Shown here in pieces: positions 23,718 to 33,399 of a DNA stretch of 64,000 nt. The notes beneath the pieces were generated by a model. That model was not told where the DNA came from and did no database searches. It saw only the letters and a program-made list of their open reading frames with translations. Both the position numbers and the translations under genes were made by a program. Position 1 is the first letter of the stretch. The number at the start of each line of letters is the position of its first letter. The DNA is taken from NCBI GenBank assembly GCA_023398575.1, contig JAEWSC010000003.1, forward strand, positions 1-64,000, written 5' to 3'. Source of the DNA: Bacillota bacterium (GTDB lineage Bacteria; Bacillota; Clostridia; Christensenellales; Aristaeellaceae).

Positions 23718-25958
23718 ATGTTTGTCCAGGTGATCGTGGATATCATACACGAAAACGTGGCCCATGTCTTTACCTACAAGGTGCCGGAGGGCATAAACCT
23801 ATCACGGGGAACCAGGGTTTTAGTGCCCTTTGGTCCCAGAACGGTGGAAGGCCTGGTGCTTTCCGCCTCAGAGGATACGGAATATCCCAAAGAGAAGATC
23901 AAGGCCATTGTAAAGCCGTTGGAGGATTATCCCGCGGTACTCCCAGCGTTGATCGATCTTGCCGTGGAGATGGCAGAAAAAAGCCACTGCCCCTTGGCAG
24001 AGACCCTGCGGCTAATGCTACCGGCCGTTATGCGCGGCGGTAAAGTCAAGGAAAAAACGGAGCCACTGGCAAGGCTGTCAATCCCCAGAGAAGAAGCGGA
24101 AGCGGCCGCCTTTGCACAAAAGCGCTCTCCCCGCCGTGCTCTTCTTTTGACGCTACTAAAAGATGGAGAACCCCACCCCATCAGGGAACTTGCCCTCATG
24201 GTCAAAGACCCTATGGAAGCGCTGAAAAAGCTGGAGGCTATGAGCCTTGTCGCCATTTTGCATCAAGAGGTTCTCCGCGCGCCTTATGAGGACATGATCA
24301 CAAGAAAGGTTTCTGATCCTGACTTGATGCCGGCTCAGCAGGAAGTTCTGGATGAGATGGAACCAGCCCTTTTACAGGGCAATGGCGCGTTTTTGCTCCA
24401 TGGCGTTACCGGTTCCGGCAAGACGGAGGTATATATCCGCCTGATACGCAAGGCGTTGACCTTGCAAAAAGGGGCCATTGTACTGGTGCCGGAAATCGCG
24501 CTGACACCGCAAATGGTACAGTGGTTTCGAGACCGGTTCGGCCCCATTGCCGCAGTGCTGCATTCCCGGCTGACACCGGGAGAGCGGTTTGACGAATGGC
24601 GGCGTATCCGCCGCGGTCAGGCAAGAGTTGTGGTAGGCGCACGGTCGGCGGTATTCGCACCAGTGACAAATCTGGGGCTGATCGTGGTGGATGAGGAGCA
24701 TGAGCAAAGCTACCTAAGCGAGCATCACCCAAGATACGATGCCAGGGAGGTTGCCCAAAGCAGATGCCTTCGGGAAGGTGGCATATTACTCCTCAGTAGT
24801 GCCACTCCAAGCATTTTAACCTTTGCCAAAGCAATGCGCGGCGTTTATACCCTGCTGGAAATGCCCTTTCGAGTCATGGATCGTCCCTTGCCCCAAGTGC
24901 ATGTGGTGGATATGCGCAAGGAATTAAACGCAGGCAACCGCTCCATCTTCAGCATGCTTTTGCAGGAAAAGCTAAAAGCGTGCATGGCCAAGGGCAATCA
25001 GGCTATGCTGTTTTTGAACAGGCGCGGCTATCACTCTTTTGTTTCCTGCCGGGGCTGCGGCTACGTGGTCAAGTGCGGACAGTGTGACATCGCCATGACC
25101 TATCACCAATTGGGCGGTGACGGGCGCATGCATTGCCACTACTGCGGGTACTCGGCCAATCCGCCGGATAAGTGCCCCGAATGCGGCAGCAAGTACATCC
25201 GCTTCTTTGGCCTTGGCACCCAGCGCGTGGAGGAAGAAGTGCAAAAGCTGCTGCCGGGTATCAAAGCCCTGCGCATGGACAATGACACCACCACCGGCAA
25301 GGATGCCCATCACAAAATGCTTTCCAGCTTTCGTGCTGGTGAAGCTCGCGTTTTGATCGGCACACAGATGATCGCCAAAGGCCTGGACTTTCCCAACGTA
25401 ACGCTGGTAGGTGTAGTAGCGGCAGATATGACACTAAATTTGCCCGACTACCGCAGCCCGGAACGCACCTTCCAGCTGTTGACCCAGGTAGCCGGCCGGG
25501 CAGGCCGGGCCAGCTCCCCGGGCGAGGTGGTAGTGCAAACCTACAAGCCGGAGCATCCGGTTATCCTTGCCTCTGCTGATCAGGATTACCGGGCCTTTTA
25601 CCAGATGGAGTTCCAGCGCCGGCGCACGGGGCTATATCCGCCGTTTACGGTGCTCTGCCGGCTACTGGTGGAAAGTGCACAAGGCATAACAGCACAAAAG
25701 TCCTGCCAGAAGCTGTATGATGCTTGCCAAGACTATGTAAAAGAGCATCCCCAGCTTCAAAAGCGGGTACTGATGATGCGGATGGATGTTGCTCCTGTAA
25801 AAATGATCCGCGGTAAAATACGTTACCATGTGCTGCTGAAGCTCTTCGAGCATCCGGATACCATTCCCCTGGCGGCGTTTTTAAGCGACTTAAGCCAGGC
25901 AGAATCAAGCCCCGGATGCCAGGTATATTTTGAATGGAACCCCGCATCATTAATGTAA
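23718..25958 (+). CDS. priA: primosomal protein N' (replication restart helicase PriA)
   Basis: PriA recognises stalled forks and reloads the replicative helicase. The 746-residue protein has the N-terminal 3'-DNA-binding domain (VAHVFTYKVP, RVLVPFG), Walker A GVTGSGKTEVY, the DEEH box (VVDEEHEQSY), LLSSATPS, and a zinc region with paired cysteines (SCRGCGYVVKCGQCD and HCHYCG, then CPECG). GTQMIAKGLDFPNVTLVGVV and QVAGRAGR are the late helicase motifs. Start ATG at 23718 after AGGAGGCGAAGAC. It is the first gene of a long plus-strand housekeeping run. Confidence 0.97.
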   Translation: MFVQVIVDIIHENVAHVFTYKVPEGINLSRGTRVLVPFGPRTVEGLVLSASEDTEYPKEKIKAIVKPLEDYPAVLPALIDLAVEMAEKSHCPLAETLRLMLPAVMRGGKVKEKTEPLARLSIPREEAEAAAFAQKRSPRRALLLTLLKDGEPHPIRELALMVKDPMEALKKLEAMSLVAILHQEVLRAPYEDMITRKVSDPDLMPAQQEVLDEMEPALLQGNGAFLLHGVTGSGKTEVYIRLIRKALTLQKGAIVLVPEIALTPQMVQWFRDRFGPIAAVLHSRLTPGERFDEWRRIRRGQARVVVGARSAVFAPVTNLGLIVVDEEHEQSYLSEHHPRYDAREVAQSRCLREGGILLLSSATPSILTFAKAMRGVYTLLEMPFRVMDRPLPQVHVVDMRKELNAGNRSIFSMLLQEKLKACMAKGNQAMLFLNRRGYHSFVSCRGCGYVVKCGQCDIAMTYHQLGGDGRMHCHYCGYSANPPDKCPECGSKYIRFFGLGTQRVEEEVQKLLPGIKALRMDNDTTTGKDAHHKMLSSFRAGEARVLIGTQMIAKGLDFPNVTLVGVVAADMTLNLPDYRSPERTFQLLTQVAGRAGRASSPGEVVVQTYKPEHPVILASADQDYRAFYQMEFQRRRTGLYPPFTVLCRLLVESAQGITAQKSCQKLYDACQDYVKEHPQLQKRVLMMRMDVAPVKMIRGKIRYHVLLKLFEHPDTIPLAAFLSDLSQAESSPGCQVYFEWNPASLM

Positions 25959-25984
25959 TTTGACGACAAGGAAAGGACGATAGA

Positions 25985-26485
25985 ATGGGTATACGGAATA
26001 TTGTAAAAATCGGTGATGAAGGCCTTCGCAAGGTGGCAAAGCCTGTTGCAAAGTTTGACCTCCGGCTGTGGCTGCTGCTCAAGGATATGGCCGATACCAT
26101 GTATAAAGCGGATGGTGCAGGCTTGGCTGCCCCGCAGGTGGGCATTTTGCGCCGTGTGGTAGTGGTGGATGATGGAAATGGACTCATCGAACTGGTCAAC
26201 CCCGAAATTATCGCAACCGAAGGCGAACAGTGTGGCCCGGAAGGGTGCCTGAGCATTCCAGGCCGTCAGGGTCTTGTGTGTCGGCCTCACAAAGTCACTG
26301 TCAGAGCCCAGGACAGGCAAGGCAAGTTTTTTGAAAAAACCGGCGAGGGGCTATTGGCACGCGCCTTCTGCCATGAGATTGATCACCTGAACGGTGTATT
26401 GTATGTAGACCTCATGGAACGCGAAATCTTCCCCGAGGATGAGACGGAAGACGACAATGATGCTGATATAGCGGTCAGGGAGTGA
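25985..26485 (+). CDS. def: peptide deformylase
   Basis: Def removes the N-formyl group from nascent proteins. The 166-residue protein carries all three motifs: GAGLAAPQVG, EGCLSIPG (metal-ligand Cys) and HEIDHLNG (two His ligands and catalytic Glu). The acidic C-terminal tail (EDETEDDNDAD) is common in clostridial types. Start ATG after AAGGAAAGGACGATAGA. It lies 26 bases after priA and four before fmt, the standard priA-def-fmt-rsmB order. Confidence 0.97.
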   Translation: MGIRNIVKIGDEGLRKVAKPVAKFDLRLWLLLKDMADTMYKADGAGLAAPQVGILRRVVVVDDGNGLIELVNPEIIATEGEQCGPEGCLSIPGRQGLVCRPHKVTVRAQDRQGKFFEKTGEGLLARAFCHEIDHLNGVLYVDLMEREIFPEDETEDDNDADIAVRE

Positions 26486-26489
26486 CTGG

Positions 26490-27428
26490 ATGCGAATTGT
26501 TTTCATGGGCACCCCGGAATTTGCCGTTCCCTCGCTGCGTGCGCTTGTCGAAACAGGATATGAAGTAGTGGGCGTATTTACACAGCCCGACAAACCCAAG
26601 GGCCGCGGCAATAAACTGGCCCCAAGCCCGGTCAAGGAGTATGCTCTCGCCCATCAAATCCCCGTCTTCCAGCCCATTCGCATCCGCAAGGATGGCGTGG
26701 AGGATTTAAAAGGTCTTTCGCCGGATCTCTGCGTCACTGCGGCGTTTGGCCAAATCTTATCCCAGGAGATATTGGATATCCCCCGTCTTGGCACGGTGAA
26801 CGTTCACGCCTCATTGCTCCCACGCCATCGTGGCAGCGCACCCATCAACTGGTGCATTTTGATGGGTGATACCAAAACGGGTATTACCACCATGATGACC
26901 GATAAGGGCATTGATACGGGTGATATGCTGCTTGTTGCAGAAACAGAAATTCTACCTGGTGAGACCGCAGGCGAGCTCAGCAACCGGCTGTCAGAAATAG
27001 GCGCCAAGACGTTACTCGATACATTGCAATTAATAAAAGAAGGCCACTGCCCAAGGTTTATGCAAAACCATGATGCCCACACCTACGAACCGATGCTTAA
27101 AAAGGAAATGGGCCTCATCGACTGGCAGAAAAGCGCCGATGAAATTATCAATCAGGTACGGGGCCTCGACCCTTGGCCGGGCACCCACACACCTTTCCCC
27201 GAAGGCACATTGAAAGTCCTGAGGGCAAAAGCGGAGAATGAATTATCCGGTCAGCCTGGGCAGGTGCTGCTGGCTGATAGCAAGCAGGGGCTTGTCATTG
27301 CTGCCGGCAAAGGCGCTGTAAGAATTTTGATATTGCAAGCCCCCGGCGGAAAGCAAATGGATGCCAAGGATTATTTACGCGGACACCCCTTACAAACAGG
27401 AATAATATGGCAGGAGCGTGCTGAATGA
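26490..27428 (+). CDS. fmt: methionyl-tRNA formyltransferase
   Basis: Fmt formylates the initiator Met-tRNA using 10-formyl-THF. The 312-residue protein has MRIVFMGTPEFAVPSL at the start, the catalytic HASLLPRHRGSAPIN, the signature GDTKTGITTMMTDKGIDTGDM and a C-terminal OB-like domain (RGLDPWPGTHT). Ribosome site GGGAGTGA. It overlaps the next gene, rsmB, by four bases (ATGA). Confidence 0.97.
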   Translation: MRIVFMGTPEFAVPSLRALVETGYEVVGVFTQPDKPKGRGNKLAPSPVKEYALAHQIPVFQPIRIRKDGVEDLKGLSPDLCVTAAFGQILSQEILDIPRLGTVNVHASLLPRHRGSAPINWCILMGDTKTGITTMMTDKGIDTGDMLLVAETEILPGETAGELSNRLSEIGAKTLLDTLQLIKEGHCPRFMQNHDAHTYEPMLKKEMGLIDWQKSADEIINQVRGLDPWPGTHTPFPEGTLKVLRAKAENELSGQPGQVLLADSKQGLVIAAGKGAVRILILQAPGGKQMDAKDYLRGHPLQTGIIWQERAE

Positions 27429-29698
27429 ACGATTCCAGAAAACCACCCTTCCCAAATAAGAAACCGGTCCGCCCTGTCCATCAAACTGCGGGCAATAAGC
27501 CTGCAGACGGCGAACCCAGATATGGCCGCCCTGCAAGCGCTGCCCCGGCTGGTGATAAGCCTGCAGGAGAAAAGCAAGCCTTCGGGCGCCCTGCCGGAGA
27601 TAAGCCCTTCCGTCCAAGGCCTGCCGGCGGCAAGCCTGCATATGGCAGACCAAATTTTGCGCGCCCTGCAAACGCCGCTCCGGGTGGTGATAAGCCTGAA
27701 GGAGAAAAGCCAGCCTTCGGCCGTCCTTCTGGTGCAAGACCAGCAAGCGGAAGGCCATTCCAACCCAGGCCTGCCGGTGGCAAGCCTGCATATGGCAGAC
27801 CAAATTTTGCGCGCCCTGCTAACGCTGCTCCGGGCAGTGATACACCTGCAGGAGAAAAGCCAGCCTTCGGCCGCCAGGCAGGTGCGAGACCAGCAAGCGG
27901 AAGGCCATTCCAACCAAGGCCAGCTGGCGGCAAGCCTGCATATGGCAGGCCAAATTTTTCGCGCCCTGCTAACGCTGCTCCGGGTAGTGAAAAGCCTGAA
28001 GGAGAAAAGCCAGCCTTCGGCCGCCCCGCAGGTGCAAGACCATCCGGGGATAAGCCTTTCCGTCCAAGGCCTGCTGGCGGCAAGCCTGCTTATGGCAGAC
28101 CAAATTTTGCACGCCCTGCTAACGCTGCTCCGAGTGGGGATGAACCCACAGGCGAAAACCGCACTTTCAGCGGTCCTGCCGGTGTAAGACCATCCAGTGG
28201 CAGACCATTTCAACCAAGGCCCGCAGGCGGAAAGCCTGCATACCGCCGTCCGGATGGCGCAAAGCCCACTTTCCGCCCCGCCGGTGGTCCGGGAAGGCCT
28301 GCCATTTCCAGAGATCAAAGGCCTGCTTTCAAAGCATCCCCAGCGCCTGCCACCACCATGTCCTTGGGTGCGCGGCGTTTGGCACTAAACATCTTGCAGG
28401 ACGTGCACAGAGACGGTGCCTTCGCTTCCCTGGCGCTGGACAAGCGTTTGAAGGACAGCGGTCTTGCGGCCTTGGACAAACGCCTGGCAGCCAATATCGT
28501 ATATGGTACGCTGGAAAACCGTATCCGCATCGATTATGCGCTGGACAGCCTGTTGACTCAGAAGGATGCCGATCCCCTCATCCGCGACATTCTGCGTTTG
28601 AGCGCCTATCAGATTCTTTTCCTGGACAAGGTGCCCGACAGCGCCGCCGTCAACGAGGGTGTCAAACTATGCAAGGAAGCCGGGATGGAGCCGTTATCCG
28701 GCTTTGTCAATGGTGTCTTGCGTAACCTGATTCGTCAAAGGGATGAAATCGCCTGGCCCAAACGCGAGGACGGAGAGGCTAGGTACATATCCGTACTCCA
28801 TTCGGTACCGGAGTGGCTGGTGGAACGGCTGATTGGGGCTTATGGTGTGGAGATGGCAGAAGCCATCTGCTCCCACCGCGTGAGCCAACATGACACCCCC
28901 ATCCGCCCCAACCGCATGAAGCTTACCGATGAAGCCTTTGAACAGCTGCTTGAACGTAAGGTCTGGAAAGCTGAAAAGGCACAGGTCCCCCATGTGTGGC
29001 GTATCGGCAATGCGCTTGATATTGGCAGTGATGCCGACTACCGAAAAGGACTTTTCTCCATTCAGGGAGAAAGCAGCGTGCTGGCGGCAGAAGCCGTAGG
29101 CGTCAAGCGTGGCATGCAGGTGCTGGATGCCTGCGCAGCGCCGGGTGGTAAGGCCGTGTTGATGGCTGAAATCATGGACGGCACTGGCCGCGTTCACGCC
29201 TGGGACCTGCATGAGCATCGCGTCGCTCTCATCCAAGCTGCCGCCAAGCGGCTGCAGCTGGAGAACCTGCGTCCCATGGTGCGTGATGCAGCTGCGCAGC
29301 GGGATGAACTAATTGATACTTTCGACGCCGTACTGCTGGATGCACCTTGCTCTGGTCTTGGTGTCATGCTGGAAAAGCCGGACGTCAAATACAGGCAATC
29401 GGCGGAATCTGTTGATGCACTGGTGCAGATGCAGAAAAAACTGCTTGACGTGCTGAGCCAATACGTAAAAAAAGGCGGCGTGTTAGTATACGCCACCTGC
29501 TCCATACTGCCGGAGGAAAACAGCCAGCAGATTGAAGCGTTCTTATCTTCCCACAAAGATTTTGCGCTTTCTCCTCTGCCCGCGAGCATACCCGAAAAAT
29601 TCCGCGCGCTGTATGGCGAAAATGGGCTGCAGCTGTTCGCCCACAGAGACGGTTTGGAGGGCTTCTTTATCGCACGGCTTGTAAGGAAAGGAAACTGA
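27425..29698 (+). CDS. rsmB: 16S rRNA m5C967 methyltransferase RsmB with long disordered repeat extension
   Basis: RsmB makes m5C967 in 16S rRNA. The 757-residue product is far longer than the usual 430-450. Residues from about 310 contain the NusB-like domain (SLGARRLALNILQDVHRDG) and the Rossmann domain, with motif I LDACAAPGGKAVL and the two catalytic cysteines in DAPCSGLGV and YATCSILPEEN. The first 300 or so residues are a Pro/Gly/Ala/Lys/Arg low-complexity tail made of 50-residue repeats containing PAGGKPAYGRPNFARPANAA. The frame is continuous, and the start overlaps fmt with GGAG upstream. The tail is basic and probably disordered, perhaps RNA-binding; that is inference. The catalytic part is complete. 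Confidence 0.95.
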   Translation: MNDSRKPPFPNKKPVRPVHQTAGNKPADGEPRYGRPASAAPAGDKPAGEKQAFGRPAGDKPFRPRPAGGKPAYGRPNFARPANAAPGGDKPEGEKPAFGRPSGARPASGRPFQPRPAGGKPAYGRPNFARPANAAPGSDTPAGEKPAFGRQAGARPASGRPFQPRPAGGKPAYGRPNFSRPANAAPGSEKPEGEKPAFGRPAGARPSGDKPFRPRPAGGKPAYGRPNFARPANAAPSGDEPTGENRTFSGPAGVRPSSGRPFQPRPAGGKPAYRRPDGAKPTFRPAGGPGRPAISRDQRPAFKASPAPATTMSLGARRLALNILQDVHRDGAFASLALDKRLKDSGLAALDKRLAANIVYGTLENRIRIDYALDSLLTQKDADPLIRDILRLSAYQILFLDKVPDSAAVNEGVKLCKEAGMEPLSGFVNGVLRNLIRQRDEIAWPKREDGEARYISVLHSVPEWLVERLIGAYGVEMAEAICSHRVSQHDTPIRPNRMKLTDEAFEQLLERKVWKAEKAQVPHVWRIGNALDIGSDADYRKGLFSIQGESSVLAAEAVGVKRGMQVLDACAAPGGKAVLMAEIMDGTGRVHAWDLHEHRVALIQAAAKRLQLENLRPMVRDAAAQRDELIDTFDAVLLDAPCSGLGVMLEKPDVKYRQSAESVDALVQMQKKLLDVLSQYVKKGGVLVYATCSILPEENSQQIEAFLSSHKDFALSPLPASIPEKFRALYGENGLQLFAHRDGLEGFFIARLVRKGN
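27530..28290 (+). repeat. in-frame 150-bp tandem repeats within rsmB
   Basis: The landmark CTGC(C/T)GGCGG-type segment recurs at 27621, 27771, 27921, 28071 and 28221, exactly 150 bp apart (50 codons). A shorter diverged unit lies before the first. Adjacent units differ at scattered bases and by swaps of short blocks (ASGRPFQ versus SGDKPFR), so the array has been changed by recombination and drift while keeping frame. Confidence 0.9.
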
Positions 29699-29699
29699 C

Positions 29700-30734
29700 A
29701 TGGATCACCCCCAACTGTTGGGCTATTTGCCAGAGGAACTCGCCGCGCTATTCAAAGAGCAAGGTCAGCCTGCTTTCCGATCTGAGCAGGTATTTACCTG
29801 GCTCCACCGTGGTGCAGACTTTGGCGAAATGACCAACCTTCCCAAGGCCCTTCGGGAATGGTTGATGGAAAACGCTGTGGCACAGCCTGTATCCATATTG
29901 GAAACCCACGTTTCCCAATTGGATGGCACAGTTAAGTTTCTGTTTGGCATGACGGATGGAAACTGCGTCGAAGGTGTGCTGATGAGTTATCATCACGGTC
30001 ATACCCTGTGTATTTCCACGCAGGTAGGCTGCCGTATGGGCTGCTCTTTTTGCGCAAGTACACTTGATGGCTGCATCAGAAACCTTTCTGCGGCAGAGAT
30101 GCTGGGGCAGATTCAGTGTGCCAACCGCCATCTGGCCGGAGAGGCAAAGGTACATAACATTGTATTAATGGGCAGCGGCGAACCTTTGGACAATTACGAG
30201 AATGTGATGCGTTTTTTCCGGCTGGTGAATCACGAAAAAGGCCTAAACATCAGCCTTCGCAGCGTATCCTTGAGCACTTGCGGCCTGGCGGATAAAATTC
30301 GCGACTTGGCGGAGGAAGGGTTTCCTGTCACGCTTTCGGTATCGCTCCATGCACCAAACGATGAAATTCGCAGGCAAACCATGCCGGTATCCAAGGCTTT
30401 TCCAATGGATGTACTGCTTAGCGCCTGCCGCTACTACATTGAAAAAACAGGTCGCCGTGTTGTATTCGAATACGCGCTAATCGACGGCATCAACGCAGAA
30501 CCCGTTCATGCACTTGAACTTGCGCAGCGGTTGCGGGGCATGCAATGCCATGTAAACGTCATTCCATTAAACAGCGTTGCGGAACGGGATTTGAAAGGTG
30601 TCTCAGAAGCAAAGATCAAAGCCTTTTTGCAAACGCTATCCGACCGCCACATCTCAGCCACGCGGCGCAGGGAAATGGGCGATGATATTCAAGGCGCCTG
30701 CGGCCAATTGCGCAGGAAATTGCTAAAGCTTTGA
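29700..30734 (+). CDS. rlmN: dual-specificity 23S rRNA/tRNA adenine C2 methyltransferase RlmN
   Basis: A radical SAM enzyme that makes m2A2503 in 23S rRNA and m2A37 in tRNAs. The 344-residue protein has the cluster motif CRMGCSFC (Cys 111, 115, 118), NIVLMGSGEPLDNYENV (SAM-binding GGEP-like), RSVSLSTCGL, SVSLHAPND and the late Cys in DDIQGACGQLR that forms the methylated intermediate. Start ATG at 29700 with AAGGAAA upstream. It abuts rsmB and precedes prpC. Confidence 0.96.
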   Translation: MDHPQLLGYLPEELAALFKEQGQPAFRSEQVFTWLHRGADFGEMTNLPKALREWLMENAVAQPVSILETHVSQLDGTVKFLFGMTDGNCVEGVLMSYHHGHTLCISTQVGCRMGCSFCASTLDGCIRNLSAAEMLGQIQCANRHLAGEAKVHNIVLMGSGEPLDNYENVMRFFRLVNHEKGLNISLRSVSLSTCGLADKIRDLAEEGFPVTLSVSLHAPNDEIRRQTMPVSKAFPMDVLLSACRYYIEKTGRRVVFEYALIDGINAEPVHALELAQRLRGMQCHVNVIPLNSVAERDLKGVSEAKIKAFLQTLSDRHISATRRREMGDDIQGACGQLRRKLLKL

Positions 30735-30766
30735 GGAATGATAACCCTATACCAAGGAGGGATACC

Positions 30767-31474
30767 ATGATCGTAGCAGCCAGAACACACGCCGGCCTAG
30801 TACGCCCAAACAATCAAGATACACTGCTTTTAAGCGGCCGGTTGTATGGCGTAGCAGACGGCATGGGTGGGCATAATGGGGGCGAGGTCGCAAGCCAAGG
30901 CGCGGTAACCGTGCTGCGTGATTTACTGGCCGGACATGAGCCCAGCGAAAAATGGCTGGAAACAGGCATACAGGCTGCCAACCGCAGGCTGTACGAGCAG
31001 CAAGCCCAGGATGCAGCCCTTTCCGGCATGGGAACAACCATTACCGTGCTATGGGAGGGTGATGTTGATGTATTTATCGGCCATGTAGGCGACAGCCGTG
31101 CCTACTTGTTCAGGGAGGGTATCCTATCTCAGGTCACACAAGACCATTCCGTCGTAGCGGAAATGATGCGCCAAGGCATACTCACCAAAGAAAAGGCGAA
31201 AAAGCATCCCTACCGCAACGTCATCACACGGGCAGTCGGCACAACATCAGGCATTGATGTGGATATCCATAGCCGTGACAAAAAGCCCGGAGATATTTGG
31301 CTCATTTGTTCAGACGGGCTATACGGCATGGTGGAAGAGTTGGATATCGAAGCAGTTTTGCGATCCATGCCATTGGAAGAGGCCGCGGAGAAATTGCTAA
31401 AAATGGCCCTTGACAATGGTGGCCGGGATAATGTCTCTCTTGTGCTGCTGAAGGTTACGGAGGTGGCACAATGA
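30767..31474 (+). CDS. prpC: PP2C-family protein phosphatase (PrpC/Stp)
   Basis: A Mn-dependent Ser/Thr phosphatase of 235 residues that reverses PrkC phosphorylation. PP2C motifs: RPNNQDTLLL, YGVADGMGGHNGGEVAS, MGTTITV, GHVGDSRAYLF, DHSVVAEM, LICSDGLYGMV and GGRDNVSLVLL. The ATG at 30767 follows CAAGGAGGGATACC. It overlaps prkC by four bases (ATGA), the standard coupling of phosphatase and kinase. Confidence 0.95.
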   Translation: MIVAARTHAGLVRPNNQDTLLLSGRLYGVADGMGGHNGGEVASQGAVTVLRDLLAGHEPSEKWLETGIQAANRRLYEQQAQDAALSGMGTTITVLWEGDVDVFIGHVGDSRAYLFREGILSQVTQDHSVVAEMMRQGILTKEKAKKHPYRNVITRAVGTTSGIDVDIHSRDKKPGDIWLICSDGLYGMVEELDIEAVLRSMPLEEAAEKLLKMALDNGGRDNVSLVLLKVTEVAQ

Positions 31475-33381
31475 CAGGACGCGTGATCGCGCAGCGATAT
31501 CAAATACTCGATACCATCGGCAAGGGCGGCATGGCCATCGTATACCGGGCTATCGACAACCGCACCGGCCATAGCGTGGCCATTAAAGTGCTGCGGCCGG
31601 AGTTTAGCCAGGATGAAGAATTCTTAAGCCGCTTCCAGCGTGAGGCAGAAGCCGCCAGCAAGGTATCCCACCATAATATCGTAAATCTGTTGGACGTGGG
31701 CATGGACGGCGACAGCCGTTACCTGGTCATGGAGTACGTTCAAGGCAAAACGCTAAAGGAAGTCATCCGCCAAAAGGGAAAGCTGCCCTATGCCACTGCC
31801 TGCCAAATTGCGATACGCATTCTTTCCGCGCTGCAGCATACCCATAGAAACGGTATCATCCATCGCGATATCAAACCTCAGAATATACTGGTACAGTCGG
31901 AAGGACATATCAAGGTCGCAGATTTTGGTATTGCCCGTATGGCTAACAGTTCTACCCTTACCAAGGGTGACAGCGTCATGGGCTCGGTGCATTACTTTTC
32001 CCCGGAGCAAGCCGCCGGTGAAAATGTTGCAGAAACAAGCGATATTTACAGTGTAGGCGTCGTGCTCTACGAAATGCTTACCGGTCAGGTTCCTTTTGAT
32101 GGAGACAGCCCGGTGGCCGTCGCCATGCAGCATTTGCACAACATGCCCAAGAGCATAGCGGAACTTAGCCCAGATGTTCCTGCTTCCGTTGCACATGTTG
32201 TAACGGTTGCAATGGAAAAGGAACCCCGGTATCGTTATCAAACCGCCCTGGAAATGGCTACAGACTTAAAAAAAGCGTTGGAAGGCAAAACAGACCTGCA
32301 GGAGCAGAAAAGTGATAGCCAGCCTATTCTCCCTCTTGTCAATCAGGGCACCGGACCCGTGAAAAAAACTGTCCGAAGCGACACGGCACGCAGAAAAACC
32401 GCACATCAGCAGAAGATCAGACTGCGACTGCGCATGCGTAAGATTTTTCGGTTATGCATTACCATCCTTATGGCCGGTCTGGTTTTTTTCGGTCTGTACC
32501 TGGGCGCAATGGAAATTTATACGCGCTTAAGCTCTGGCAGAACAGCGCCGGATCTAGTCGGAAAAGATGAACAAACAGCTAGGCTGTTGATACAAAGATC
32601 TGATTTGAAATTCGAAATTCAATATATCCATCATTCATCCATCCCTGCCGGTACTGTGATACAGCAAACACCAGAGTATGATACGGAGATGCGTAAGGAT
32701 GAAACCATTGTCCTTCTCATCTCCGACGGCCCTGATCCCAATGCTCAAACCATTCCCACTGTTAAGGGCTTGATATCAACCAATGCGGTTCTTTCCTTGC
32801 AAAACCTTGGCATCGCTATGATCGTTACGGAAAAGAAAATGGCTTCAGAACCTTTGAACACCATTTTAACGCAGTATCCCAATCCAGGTGAACCCTATAC
32901 ACCAGGCGATACGCTGCAGGTCACTGTATCAGGCGGCAGTGCTATCGTTCCAGATCTTACAAACAGTAGCCTGGAGGAAGCAAAATCCGCAGTCACACAA
33001 AGTGGTTTGACAACCGGTGAAATTGTAACAAAACCGGTGACAGACGTTTCCCAAAACGGCAAGGTTATCGACCAGCAACCTAGCCCCGGAACGCAAGTCA
33101 TGCTTGAAACGGCAGTCAAAATAATCGTTGCCGATTCTGAAAGTAAACGCCACAAAGCGGTTATTACTTTAAAGATGCCCGAAACCGACTCCGGTGTACA
33201 TGTAAGGGTCATGCTTGTGGACCTAAATGGTGCCGAAACAGAAAAGTATGCCGCTACCCACGCGGCAGACAGCGATCCAAATCCGCAAGTAGAACTGTAT
33301 AGCAGCATGCCTGGAGTCATGACATACAAAGTATATTTCGATGGTGATTTCGCTTATGAAGACAAGGTAACACTTAATTAG
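31471..33381 (+). CDS. prkC: PASTA-domain serine/threonine kinase PrkC
   Basis: A membrane kinase of 636 residues. The cytosolic kinase domain covers about 10-265, with GKGGMAIVY (18-25), catalytic Lys39 in VAIKVL, IIHRDIKPQN and DFGIAR. A juxtamembrane linker follows, then one transmembrane helix near 325-345 (LCITILMAGLVFFGLYLGAM). About three extracellular PASTA repeats follow (PDLVGKDEQTARLLIQ, PTVKGLISTNAVLSLQNLG and PDLTNSSLEEAKSAVTQSG), and a C-terminal extra domain of about 80 residues. PASTA domains bind muropeptides; PrkC homologues trigger spore germination and control cell-wall growth. Confidence 0.96.
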   Translation: MTGRVIAQRYQILDTIGKGGMAIVYRAIDNRTGHSVAIKVLRPEFSQDEEFLSRFQREAEAASKVSHHNIVNLLDVGMDGDSRYLVMEYVQGKTLKEVIRQKGKLPYATACQIAIRILSALQHTHRNGIIHRDIKPQNILVQSEGHIKVADFGIARMANSSTLTKGDSVMGSVHYFSPEQAAGENVAETSDIYSVGVVLYEMLTGQVPFDGDSPVAVAMQHLHNMPKSIAELSPDVPASVAHVVTVAMEKEPRYRYQTALEMATDLKKALEGKTDLQEQKSDSQPILPLVNQGTGPVKKTVRSDTARRKTAHQQKIRLRLRMRKIFRLCITILMAGLVFFGLYLGAMEIYTRLSSGRTAPDLVGKDEQTARLLIQRSDLKFEIQYIHHSSIPAGTVIQQTPEYDTEMRKDETIVLLISDGPDPNAQTIPTVKGLISTNAVLSLQNLGIAMIVTEKKMASEPLNTILTQYPNPGEPYTPGDTLQVTVSGGSAIVPDLTNSSLEEAKSAVTQSGLTTGEIVTKPVTDVSQNGKVIDQQPSPGTQVMLETAVKIIVADSESKRHKAVITLKMPETDSGVHVRVMLVDLNGAETEKYAATHAADSDPNPQVELYSSMPGVMTYKVYFDGDFAYEDKVTLN

Positions 33382-33399
33382 GAGGGACACACGCTAAAC

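Noticed and set aside
27621..28230. Regular 150-bp periodicity that could suggest a CRISPR-like array
   Set aside because: Repeats are in frame, diverged along their full length, lack unique spacers and lie inside a coding gene.
27371..28318. Long minus-strand and alternate plus-strand frames across the rsmB repeats
   Set aside because: Low-complexity shadows of the 150-bp coding repeats; only the frame continuous with the NusB/methyltransferase domains is supported.
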